Part shown: positions 26,012-33,826 of the stretch, piece by piece
Layout: every line of letters starts with the position of its first letter
Numbering within the stretch: position 1 is the first letter of the stretch
Assembly: GCA_030017895.1 (NCBI GenBank)
Contig: JASEGV010000027.1
Coordinates: 1 to 38,174 of the forward strand
Source of the DNA: Bacteroidota bacterium
GTDB lineage: Bacteria > Bacteroidota > Ignavibacteria > UBA10030 > BY39
Length of the DNA stretch: 38,174 nt
Direction: 5' to 3'
Program-made: the position numbers and the translations under genes
The notes under the pieces: model-generated
Databases searched by the model: none
Told to the model about the DNA's origin: nothing
The model's input: only the letters and a program-made list of their open reading frames with translations

Positions 26012-26467
26012 TTAAACTTCTTTAATCGCATCGACAATTTGAACATAACCTGTGCAGCGACATAGATTACCCGATATCGCCGTTCGTATTTCTTCTTCAG
26101 TCGGATTCGGATTTTCATCAACTAATTGTTTTGCACTCATTATCATCCCCGGGGTGCAGTATCCGCAATGAACGGCATCGTGCTTCATGAATGATTTTTG
26201 TAGTGGGTGAAGTTCGCCTTTCTCAGCTAATCCTTCGATCGTCAAGACTTCTTTTCCTTCGATTTGAGGAGCAAGCACAAGACAGGAATTCACTGCCTCA
26301 CCGTTGATGAGAACGGTACAAGCGCCGCACTCGCCAACTTCACATCCACGTTTAGTGCCTGTTAAACCAAATTCATCTCGGAGCAAGTCAAGCAGAGTTT
26401 GATTAGGATTGATTTCGAGTTTGCGAGGTTTGTTATTTATAGTTGTGGTTATTTGAATTTTTTTCAT
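26012..26467 (-). CDS. Molybdenum hydroxylase [2Fe-2S] subunit
   Basis: 151 residues with both clusters of the family: CEVGECGACTVLING plus the later Cys in VNSCLVLA for the N-terminal plant-type cluster, and HCGYCTPGM with GNLCRCTGY for the C-terminal cluster. It passes electrons from the molybdopterin subunit to the FAD subunit in a three-part xanthine-dehydrogenase-like enzyme. It lies 22 bp after the FAD subunit gene and 86 bp before the PreT-PreA fusion, which may accept or provide its electrons (inference). Confidence 0.94.
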   Translation of the reverse strand: MKKIQITTTINNKPRKLEINPNQTLLDLLRDEFGLTGTKRGCEVGECGACTVLINGEAVNSCLVLAPQIEGKEVLTIEGLAEKGELHPLQKSFMKHDAVHCGYCTPGMIMSAKQLVDENPNPTEEEIRTAISGNLCRCTGYVQIVDAIKEV

Positions 26468-26489
26468 TTATTAACGATTGTAATAATTT

Positions 26490-27356
26490 TTAATAATTGT
26501 AATTGCTTGCTTTTTCCAACGCCCTTCTCACTAAAGCCCCAATCACTGGTTCTTTATACTCGGTCGACCAACGACGTCCGGTAAAAGAGATCATTACCTC
26601 AGAAACTTTTTTTCCGGCAGCTTCAAACAATTTCGTGGAAGGTTTTTCACCTATTAGAATTTGTTCAGCTTCAGTAACTCGTTGCCAAACGGGTAAGGCC
26701 GCACCGGGAACAATCCTCGCTTCGATAATCTTACCAGCGTCATTATAGAGGAGAATTGTTGCAACACTTAATCTTGAAATCGAAAGCGCATTGCGCCTGC
26801 CAAGTTTGATGAATGAACTTTTTGCATATCTCGGAAGTTTTTGAAATTTAATCTCCGTTAAAATTTCGTCAGGATTTGCTTGTGTTTTGTATGGCTTGAT
26901 AAAAAAATCAACAATCGGCATCGTTCGGGCTGCAGCAACTGATTGAAGTGTAACGTCAGCGCCGAGCGCAACTAAAGCCGGAACCGTATCGGCACAAGTA
27001 GCAGCATTCATTACATTTCCGCCAACAGTTCCGCGGTTTCGGATTTGGGGTGCCCCGATTACAGAAGCCGCCTCGCCTAATAGTCCAGCATACTTTTTAA
27101 TTATATTGGATTTTTGAATTTCGGTGTGAGTTGCAAGTGGTTTCAAAATTATCGAACCGTTCGATTCGGAAATTCCTCTCAACTCATCGATAGATGTTAT
27201 ATCGATAATTGTTTGTGGAGTTTTTGCATTCGGACGGCGAAGTTCAATCAATACATCAGTGCCACCGGCTATTATTCGCGCTTCGCTTTGAAGTACTTTC
27301 AGTACTTCGGTTGCTTCATTAATTGTTTTTGCAGATATGTATTCAAATGGTTTCAT
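26490..27356 (-). CDS. Molybdenum hydroxylase FAD subunit (YgfM/CoxM/XdhB-type)
   Basis: 288 residues, FAD-binding PCMH-type fold: IIAGGTDVLIELR (about 31-43), IGAPQIRNRGTVGGNVMNAATCAD (about 104-127) and the C-terminal CO-dehydrogenase flavoprotein domain. No Fe-S motif, so this is the stand-alone medium subunit, equivalent to YgfM beside XdhD in E. coli. ATGA overlap with the molybdopterin subunit upstream marks tight coupling. The C-terminus (SNYNY) lies in a short AT-rich repeat-like stretch (26470-26510). Confidence 0.92.
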   Translation of the reverse strand: MKPFEYISAKTINEATEVLKVLQSEARIIAGGTDVLIELRRPNAKTPQTIIDITSIDELRGISESNGSIILKPLATHTEIQKSNIIKKYAGLLGEAASVIGAPQIRNRGTVGGNVMNAATCADTVPALVALGADVTLQSVAAARTMPIVDFFIKPYKTQANPDEILTEIKFQKLPRYAKSSFIKLGRRNALSISRLSVATILLYNDAGKIIEARIVPGAALPVWQRVTEAEQILIGEKPSTKLFEAAGKKVSEVMISFTGRRWSTEYKEPVIGALVRRALEKASNYNY

Positions 27357-29722
27357 TTCTCAATCGTTCGGGTTTTACAGGAATCAAGAATTAGAGTTTC
27401 TTCCTTTTCTTTTTGAACGGATCCGCGTTCACCTGTGCGGGTTAATTTATGACCAAGAAGAACTCTCTCAAGATTTGCGGGTATTTCATAAATTCTTTTT
27501 CCGGTAGCATTGTAAATTGCATTTACAAGTGCAGGAGCTGCCAATTCAGTTGCTGGTTCGCCAATCGATTTTGCACCGAAGGGACCTGCAGCGTCTTCAT
27601 TTTCTACAATAATCGCTTTAATTGGAGGGACATCCATCGCCGTTGCAATCAGATATTCATCAAAATTTAATTGTTTAGGAATTCCATTCTCGAATTCAAA
27701 TTCTTCAAGCATTCCGTAACCCAGCCCCATTGCAACACCGCCGTAAATTTGTCCGAGAACAGTATTCCGATTTATTGCTTTTCCAACATCGTGTGCCGAT
27801 ACAAAATCGATAACATTTACTTTGCCGGTTTCAGTATCCACTTCAATCTCGGCGATGTTTGTTCCGTAAACGAATGTATAGTACGCATCACCCTGCCCGT
27901 GCTCTTCGTCCCAACTCGTGTGCGGTGATTTGTGCCAGCCGAGTCCATACATCGGTTTGCCTTTGTTAAAACACTCATCCGCTAATTCTGAAAATGAAGC
28001 GAGCTTCTGATCATTCAACACATCAACGAGATAATTATTTTTAATATCGAGATTTTGCAGCGCGACTCCTGTCATTTCGGAGGCAACGCTCAATAAAGTT
28101 GATTTTACTATCTCTGCCGCTTTCTTCGCCGCACTCCCCGACATGATAGTTCCGCGCGAAGCAACCGTCGGACCTGAATCAGGAACACGACTTGTATTCG
28201 TATTGAGAAATTGGATTCGCTCCATCGAGATCCCGAGTACCTCGGCGGTAATCTGAGACATCTGAGTTTGCGCACCTTGTCCCATATCTGTAATTCCGGA
28301 TGATACTATTACACTGCCATCAGTTTGAACAGACACGATTGTTCCGACTGCGTCGGTACCTTCGGCGCCCAACGAAACTCCGCGGTAACTACTCGCCAAG
28401 CCGATACCTTTTTTAATCGGTGTGTTTTGTGCAGAACGATACTTTTCCCACTTCTCTTCAAAGTTAATTGCTTCAGCAGCTTTCCTGAGAACTTCTTTAT
28501 AACTTACATTGTGATCTAATTTTTGTCCTGTAGCAGTTACTGCACCACGCTCGTATCCATTTTGAAGTCGGATTTCAATCGGATTCTTACCTACTTTCTC
28601 TGCCAACTCATCCATCATCGATTCGATTGCAAAATTCACTTGCGGTGAACCAAATCCGCGCATCGCACCAGTGTAGTTGTTGTTCGTGTAAACAGCGTAA
28701 ACATCTGTCTTCACATTTTCACAATAATATGGACCTGTTGCCTGAACAACCGATCGCCATGTAACAAATGGACTCATCGATGCATAAGCGCCGCCGTCTG
28801 CGATGCACTTTATTTCCATTGCCGTTATCGAGCCGTCGTTCTTTACACCCCATTTATAGTAGAGAACGTACGGATGCCGTTTGTAACTTTCCAACATCGA
28901 CTCTTCGCGAGTGTTCACCATCTTAACCGGTTTACCTGTTTTCAAACACAAAAGAGCAGCGCGGCAGCACATCGATGTCATTACTTCATCCTTACCACCG
29001 AATGACCCGCCAAGTGTAGCTTGAATAATTTGAACTTTATTCAAATCTAAGTTTAACGCTGCGGCGACTGAGCGGCGACTTGAAAAAAGATTTTGAACCG
29101 AACCGGTTATTTTTACTCCACCGTGTTCTGCAAGTTCTGCAAGAACTGCTTCCGGCTCAATGTATGAATGTTCGATGAATTGAGTTTTGAATTTCTTTTC
29201 TAAAATAAAATCTGCTTCGGCAAAACCTTTCTCGATATCACCCTTACGAACTTTGTGGTGAACAAATGTATTATCGTCTCCGTGAATTTTGACTGCATCG
29301 GTTTTAATTGATTCTTCGGGGTCTGCGATTATAGGAAGAGGTTCATATTCGACATCAATTAAAGCTATTGCCTGTTCGGCAATTTCATTTGTCTTGGCAG
29401 CAACCAGCGCGATGCCATCGCCTAAATATCGAACCTTATCGATGGCAAGAATCGCTTGATTTTTGACTACAATGCCAAAAACTTTATTGCCGGGGATGTC
29501 GTTTGCAGTAAGAATTGCTTCAACACCTTCCAACTGTTCGGCTTTGGATGTATCAATACTAAGAATTTTTGCGTGGGGATATTTGGATCGCAGCACCTTT
29601 CCATATAACTGATGGAGAACATTATAATCCTCTGCAAATTTGGCGGTTCCGGTAACTTTTCCAATGGAATCGACCCGCCTTTGGGGGCTTCCGATTATTT
29701 TATTTTGATTTTGACTATCCAT
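27353..29722 (-). CDS. Molybdopterin-binding subunit of a three-part molybdenum hydroxylase (XdhD-like)
   Basis: 789 residues. Starts with IGSPQRRVDSIGKVTGTAKFAEDY, the aldehyde-oxidase a/b hammerhead. Cofactor region motifs are LGGSFGGKDE, GAMRGFGSPQVNFA, SSGITDMGQGAQT and the catalytic glutamate in AKSIGEPATELA. The large subunit binds MoCo and hydroxylates, or in reverse dehydroxylates, an N-heterocycle such as a purine. Together with the FAD and Fe-S genes that follow it resembles E. coli XdhD-YgfM. It starts a transcription unit that may run through to the ygeW homologue, and a divergent secreted-protein gene lies upstream. Substrate is inferred from context only. Confidence 0.9.
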   Translation of the reverse strand: MDSQNQNKIIGSPQRRVDSIGKVTGTAKFAEDYNVLHQLYGKVLRSKYPHAKILSIDTSKAEQLEGVEAILTANDIPGNKVFGIVVKNQAILAIDKVRYLGDGIALVAAKTNEIAEQAIALIDVEYEPLPIIADPEESIKTDAVKIHGDDNTFVHHKVRKGDIEKGFAEADFILEKKFKTQFIEHSYIEPEAVLAELAEHGGVKITGSVQNLFSSRRSVAAALNLDLNKVQIIQATLGGSFGGKDEVMTSMCCRAALLCLKTGKPVKMVNTREESMLESYKRHPYVLYYKWGVKNDGSITAMEIKCIADGGAYASMSPFVTWRSVVQATGPYYCENVKTDVYAVYTNNNYTGAMRGFGSPQVNFAIESMMDELAEKVGKNPIEIRLQNGYERGAVTATGQKLDHNVSYKEVLRKAAEAINFEEKWEKYRSAQNTPIKKGIGLASSYRGVSLGAEGTDAVGTIVSVQTDGSVIVSSGITDMGQGAQTQMSQITAEVLGISMERIQFLNTNTSRVPDSGPTVASRGTIMSGSAAKKAAEIVKSTLLSVASEMTGVALQNLDIKNNYLVDVLNDQKLASFSELADECFNKGKPMYGLGWHKSPHTSWDEEHGQGDAYYTFVYGTNIAEIEVDTETGKVNVIDFVSAHDVGKAINRNTVLGQIYGGVAMGLGYGMLEEFEFENGIPKQLNFDEYLIATAMDVPPIKAIIVENEDAAGPFGAKSIGEPATELAAPALVNAIYNATGKRIYEIPANLERVLLGHKLTRTGERGSVQKEKEETLILDSCKTRTIEK

Positions 29723-29787
29723 TTCGGGTTAAATATAAAAAAATTTGAGAGAAATTCATAACATTTTGAAGACTATATTATGTTTTT

Positions 29788-29816
29788 TTGATATTGCTTT
29801 AAATAATACATATATT
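29788..29816 (+). promoter_or_regulatory. Promoter of the small exported-protein gene
   Basis: TTGATA (29788-29793), 17-base spacer, TATATT (29811-29816), about 34 bp before the ATG. Spacing and the AATACATATATT context equal those of the mgsA promoter. Confidence 0.5.
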
Positions 29817-29850
29817 CAAAATAGAAATTAACTTTCAAGATAGGTTTTAT

Positions 29851-30372
29851 ATGAAAACAACAGGTATATTTTTGAGATTGTTACTTATTTTACTTTTCAT
29901 TTTAATAAGCTCTAACTTAATTCTCGCACAAACCAAAAAAGAGAAAATATTAGAGAGAAGAGTTGATAGTCTAGCCAATGTTATAAAAAATTTGAATAAT
30001 CGAATTATCATACTTGAAGGGCGGACTGCTGATATAGAAAAAGGGAGATATGTAATTTCAGCCGAACGGCTATATCAAGAATCAATAATTGCCAGTAAGA
30101 ACATGATTATTTCAGAGATTATGCATTTATCCGCTTCTGCTTATCAATTTAGAATACGTCCCAAATCAATGGGTGGCGGCGGAGGTAGTTTTGAGGGATT
30201 TCAAATCTCATCTAATATGAATACTACCGAAAATGCTTTCTATACGTCAGAAGTATTTTCTGAAAAAATTATTTTTACAGGAACCTCAAAATTAAATTAT
30301 GGAACTATAAAGTTTAAATTAGATGAGAAAGGAAAAACTGAACAGTTGGAATGCACTGGCGAATTTAAGTAA
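29851..30372 (+). CDS. Small exported protein of unknown function
   Basis: 173 residues with a signal peptide (KTTGIFLRLLLILLFILISS, cleavage probably at ILAQ). A coiled-coil-prone stretch follows (KILERRVDSLANVIKNLNNRIIILEGRTADIE), then ASAYQFRIRPKSMGGGGGSFEGF and a beta-rich tail. The Gly-rich patch after RIRPKSM is distinctive, but I cannot assign a family. It is the only plus-strand gene within the purine cluster, set between the second ssnA-like gene (convergent, 12 bp apart) and the XdhD-like operon (divergent), so it splits the cluster. It has its own promoter. Confidence 0.75.
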   Translation: MKTTGIFLRLLLILLFILISSNLILAQTKKEKILERRVDSLANVIKNLNNRIIILEGRTADIEKGRYVISAERLYQESIIASKNMIISEIMHLSASAYQFRIRPKSMGGGGGSFEGFQISSNMNTTENAFYTSEVFSEKIIFTGTSKLNYGTIKFKLDEKGKTEQLECTGEFK

Positions 30373-30384
30373 CAATTTCGAAAA

Positions 30385-31686
30385 TTAATCATTCATCCTT
30401 TTCCAAAACTTCTGTGTAACCTTTTGTGCTTCTCTCATCACAACTTCCTCATCGACTCCAAAAAATTGCCGGTTCCACATCACCCATTTGCCGTTTATCA
30501 TTACACTCTCGACAATTGATGAGTTCATACCGAAAATAAAATGCCCGATTAAATTTTCTTTAGATAATGGCGTAGGAGATTTGTAATCGAGTATAACTAA
30601 ATCGGCTTGACTGCCTTTTGAAATCACCCCAAACTTTTCTCCGAAAAACTCAGAGACAATCATCTGTCCGGTTTGAAGCATTTCAGCAATTCTTGTGAAT
30701 CTTGTTTGATGAACTGATTCCTGATTTCTAAAAAAACCTATCTTTGCTTCCTCGAACATATCGGCAGGAAAACCGTCAGTTCCGAGAGCGGTTCGTTCAC
30801 CGAATAAATTCAGCGGCGCATAACCAACTCGGTTATTCATATTCGATCTTGGATTATGAATTAACCACGTCTTATATTTGCTGACTTTAGAAATCTCTTT
30901 CGCGGTAAGGTGAACACCATGAGCGATAATTGAACTATTTGTAAGTAAGCCGTGATTTTCCAATCGGTCAATGATGTTAACTTTGTAATTTTCTTCTGCA
31001 TCAAACACATCTGCCTTAGCTTCAGCAACGTGGATATGTATTCCGCTTTTATGCTTTTTAACCAACTCACCCAGTTTTTTCATGGAATCTTCGCTCAAAG
31101 TAAAAGATGCGTGCGCGCCAATCATTCCCCTAAAATTCGGATTGTTCTGATTCTTTAAAAGAAATCTTTCGTTCTCCTGCAACCCTTTATCTCTTTTTTT
31201 CATTCCGCCGCGGTCGGTGGTTTCGTAACAAAGGATTCCACGCATACCTATGTCGCTCATCGCCTTTTGAATTACATCTAGTGATCCTGAAATAAAATTT
31301 GGCGCTGCGTGGTGGTCGATTAAAGTTGTGGTACCATATTTAACAGCTTCAATTGCGCCAACGAGTGCGCTGTAGTAAACCGATTCTTCATCTAATGCCT
31401 CATCAAGTTTCCACCATACTTTATCCAGGATTTCAACGAAGTTTGCAGGAGGCTTTTTGGTACCCGACATTCCTCGCGCAAGCGCAGAATAGAGATGAGT
31501 GTGCGAGTTCACGAGTCCGGGCATAATGAATTTACCGGAACAATCGACTACTTCCTCGCCCGCTTTTTGCTTTAAAGATTTCCCTGTTTCAATAATTTTT
31601 CCATCTGAAATTCGAACATCATTTTGTTTAAATTCAGAGGGGAATAAATTTAGAATAGTACCGTTTTTAAGTAAGTATTGAGACAT
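30385..31686 (-). CDS. ssnA: SsnA-type amidohydrolase, copy 2
   Basis: 433 residues. Metal ligands: HTH 62-64, HIH 217-219, His256 in AHGVH, Asp304 in ALGTDG. Compared with copy 1 it is nearer to E. coli SsnA in the stretch YETTDRGG, IHNPRSNMNNRVGY and ALGTDGFPADMFEE-K. Both copies share LIDHHA and the WWKLD/WWRLD motif. Having two intact, diverged copies in one cluster suggests two deamination or ring-opening steps, one perhaps tied to each molybdenum hydroxylase. It follows the threonine-synthase-like gene by 12 bp, likely in the same transcript. Confidence 0.9.
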   Translation of the reverse strand: MSQYLLKNGTILNLFPSEFKQNDVRISDGKIIETGKSLKQKAGEEVVDCSGKFIMPGLVNSHTHLYSALARGMSGTKKPPANFVEILDKVWWKLDEALDEESVYYSALVGAIEAVKYGTTTLIDHHAAPNFISGSLDVIQKAMSDIGMRGILCYETTDRGGMKKRDKGLQENERFLLKNQNNPNFRGMIGAHASFTLSEDSMKKLGELVKKHKSGIHIHVAEAKADVFDAEENYKVNIIDRLENHGLLTNSSIIAHGVHLTAKEISKVSKYKTWLIHNPRSNMNNRVGYAPLNLFGERTALGTDGFPADMFEEAKIGFFRNQESVHQTRFTRIAEMLQTGQMIVSEFFGEKFGVISKGSQADLVILDYKSPTPLSKENLIGHFIFGMNSSIVESVMINGKWVMWNRQFFGVDEEVVMREAQKVTQKFWKRMND

Positions 31687-31698
31687 TGTTTTAATATA

Positions 31699-32955
31699 TC
31701 ATTTTAATTTCTTTTCCAAATCAATCAGGTTTGGTTCAATATCGATAACCTCACCTGTTGCCTTTTTTGCTGACTGAATATCTTTCAATCCATTTCCGGT
31801 AATTACAACTAACGCTGATTCGTTCGCCTTCACAATACTTTTTTGAAGAGCTTTGTGCAAACCTGCTGAACCCGTTACTCCAGCCGGCTCACCAAACACT
31901 CCACCGAGTCGGGCTGTAACCCGCATTGCTTCTAAAATTTCTTCGTCGCTCACTGTTATCATCTCACCGTGCGACAATCTAACTTGCTGAATCGCCCTTC
32001 TCCAGTTACGTGGTGTTCCAACTGCGATACTATCAGCTATTGTGTTCGTAACGGATGGGATCAAATCCTTTCCCGAATTAAAAGCATTATAAATTGGTTT
32101 GGCGCCTTCTGCCTGAACGCCCAACAATCTCGGAACACGATCAATAAATCTAAGTTTTTTCATTTCCTGCAAACCCTTGCCGATGCCGCCTATTGTGCAG
32201 CCATCGCCAACAGAGACAACAACCCAGTCGGGCATATTTTTGCGAAGTTGTTCAGCGATTTCAAGTCCGGCGGTCTTTTTACCTTCAACTAAGTATGGAT
32301 TAATTCCGCTGCTTCGGTTGTACCAACCAAACTTCTTACACGCTTCTCCACATAAATCAAATGCTTGCTCGTAAGTTCCGTTAACCCGTAAAACAGTCGC
32401 ACCAAAAATTAGTAACTGGGTTAACTTTGGCTCGGGCGCACGCTTTGGAACAAATATAAAGCTTTTCAAACCAACCGCCGCTGAAAATCCTGCAAGCGAT
32501 GATGCGGCATTTCCAGTGGAGGCGCAAGCGATTTCACCGAAACCAAACTCGATTGCTTTCATCACACCAACAGAGCTTGCCCTATCCTTAAATGAATTAG
32601 TTGGATTTCGACCGTCATCCTTAAGATAAAGTTTTGAGATACCAATATACTTTGCGAGTCTTGGGACATCGTAAACCGGAGTCCAGCCGATGTGAAGATG
32701 AGGGAATGGAATACTAGGGGAAACCGGGAGAAGTTCTTTGTAACGCCAGTGGTCGAAGGGACGATTTCGAATTTCGAATTCCGAATTTCGAATTTTGCCA
32801 TAGTCGTATTGCACATCAAGTATTCCTTGAATTCCGCAATCAGTACAGGTAAAGCGATTATCAGCGGGATATTCTTTGCCGCATTTAAGACATTTGAGTG
32901 AAGTAACAAAGTTGGTTAACATATTTTGTAATCTTTCTGATGTTTCTGCCAGCAT
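31699..32955 (-). CDS. thrC: Threonine-synthase-like PLP enzyme
   Basis: 418 residues. An N-terminal zinc ribbon (Cys22, 25, 37, 40 in KCLKCGKEYPADNRFTCTDC) precedes a fold-type II PLP domain with Lys123 in NPTNSFKDRA, STGNAASSLAG and SVGDGCTIGGIGKG. By family it makes threonine from O-phosphohomoserine. Neither thrA nor thrB is nearby, and it sits between ssnA copy 2 and a nucleotidyltransferase pair within the purine cluster, so an elimination reaction on a pathway amino acid is a fair alternative (inference). Residues IRNSEFEIRN (55-64) are an insert written by heptamer DNA (32765-32792). An in-frame ATG at 32922 would give the N-terminus more usual for the family. Confidence 0.8.
   Translation of the reverse strand: MLAETSERLQNMLTNFVTSLKCLKCGKEYPADNRFTCTDCGIQGILDVQYDYGKIRNSEFEIRNRPFDHWRYKELLPVSPSIPFPHLHIGWTPVYDVPRLAKYIGISKLYLKDDGRNPTNSFKDRASSVGVMKAIEFGFGEIACASTGNAASSLAGFSAAVGLKSFIFVPKRAPEPKLTQLLIFGATVLRVNGTYEQAFDLCGEACKKFGWYNRSSGINPYLVEGKKTAGLEIAEQLRKNMPDWVVVSVGDGCTIGGIGKGLQEMKKLRFIDRVPRLLGVQAEGAKPIYNAFNSGKDLIPSVTNTIADSIAVGTPRNWRRAIQQVRLSHGEMITVSDEEILEAMRVTARLGGVFGEPAGVTGSAGLHKALQKSIVKANESALVVITGNGLKDIQSAKKATGEVIDIEPNLIDLEKKLK
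32765..32792 (-). repeat. Four-unit TTTCGAA heptamer array inside the thrC-like gene
   Basis: Units TTTCGAA, TTTCGAA, TTCCGAA, TTTCGAA (plus strand) follow without gaps. They encode the polar repeat IRNSEFEIRN between the zinc ribbon and the PLP domain, a position likely to tolerate insertions. Confidence 0.85.
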
Positions 32956-32989
32956 TTATTTCGCCCTACTGATGATAAAATGTATTTAT

Positions 32990-33571
32990 TCATAATATTT
33001 CTTTTTCAGACTGAATTTTTTCGGCTTGGTTGAGAAGATTTTCTATGGCTCCTTGTATATTTAATTCAACTGCCCATATCCGTAAATATTCTTTATCTAA
33101 CTCTTTCCATTGCACAACTGCAACACCTAGTGCATCTTGAAATTGTTTTTCCGATAAAGTTTCTTTTGCCCATTCAAGCTTACTGAGAATTGCATCTTCA
33201 GGCGACACAATAAACACATTTATATCACCAAACTGGTGTAACTTCCGGCGTTTAAATTCTTGAATACTAAAAGGGCGCATTTTTAAAATTATAAAATCTG
33301 CCTTCCATCCTGTTTTATTATCAATTACGTTGAACATCGTATGGCGATCAAAAGCATCATAGGCTGCTGACTCACTTACATAATAGTCGTTACCAAAAGA
33401 ATTAATTAATTTGTGCAATTGTTCCTGAGTTAATGTAATGACCACATCAACATCATTTGTTGCTCGCGGCTCTCCGTGGAAACTAGAGCCGATAGAGCCG
33501 GTGAACATATAAGGTATTTCTATCTTCTCCAATATCTCTACAACCCTTGTAATAAATTCTTTATGACTCAT
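32990..33571 (-). CDS. MNT/AbiEii-like nucleotidyltransferase
   Basis: 193 residues. The nucleotidyltransferase core reads YMFTGSIGSSFHGEPRATNDVDVVI, with the GS pair at 25-26 and Asp40/Asp42 as metal ligands. A third acidic residue lies in GWKADFIIL. Later come FIVSPEDAILSKLEWAK, as in AbiEii/DUF6036-type enzymes that act as toxin or antitoxin-modifying partners. It overlaps the small gene 33568-33825 by 4 bp (ATGA), making a two-gene module of toxin-antitoxin style. It interrupts the stretch between the two-subunit xanthine dehydrogenase and thrC/ssnA. Not a pathway enzyme as far as visible. Confidence 0.8.
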   Translation of the reverse strand: MSHKEFITRVVEILEKIEIPYMFTGSIGSSFHGEPRATNDVDVVITLTQEQLHKLINSFGNDYYVSESAAYDAFDRHTMFNVIDNKTGWKADFIILKMRPFSIQEFKRRKLHQFGDINVFIVSPEDAILSKLEWAKETLSEKQFQDALGVAVVQWKELDKEYLRIWAVELNIQGAIENLLNQAEKIQSEKEIL

Positions 33572-33825
33572 TTTTCTTCATTACTTTTTGTTTTATTTAT
33601 TTCATTAAATAATTTTTCACCCAAAATAAGACGAACTAATTCGAGCCGAATTTTACTATCATCATATTCTGGATGGCGAGAACGGATTCCATATTCTGTA
33701 ATTGCCCGCAAATTATCGCTTAATTCAAATGTCATCTCTGCACGTTTCGCAATTCCAATCCTCCGTAAAATTTGAAATTGAATCCGCTTGGCTTCTAAAG
33801 AAGTATCTTTGTAAAATGATTCCAA
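33568..33825 (-). CDS. Small partner protein of the nucleotidyltransferase
   Basis: 85 residues, charged and mostly helical (EAKRIQFQILRRIGIAKRAEMTFELSDNLRAIT, then GIRSRHPEYDDSKIRLELVRLILGEKLF). I do not recognise a named family. The RHPEYDDSKIRLELVRLILGE end looks like small genes often seen before AbiEii/DUF6036-type nucleotidyltransferases. Overlap with the nucleotidyltransferase (ATGA) implies cotranslation. It begins 1 bp after the stop of the molybdopterin subunit gene, so it is embedded in that transcript. Confidence 0.7.
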   Translation of the reverse strand: MESFYKDTSLEAKRIQFQILRRIGIAKRAEMTFELSDNLRAITEYGIRSRHPEYDDSKIRLELVRLILGEKLFNEINKTKSNEEK

Positions 33826-33826
33826 A

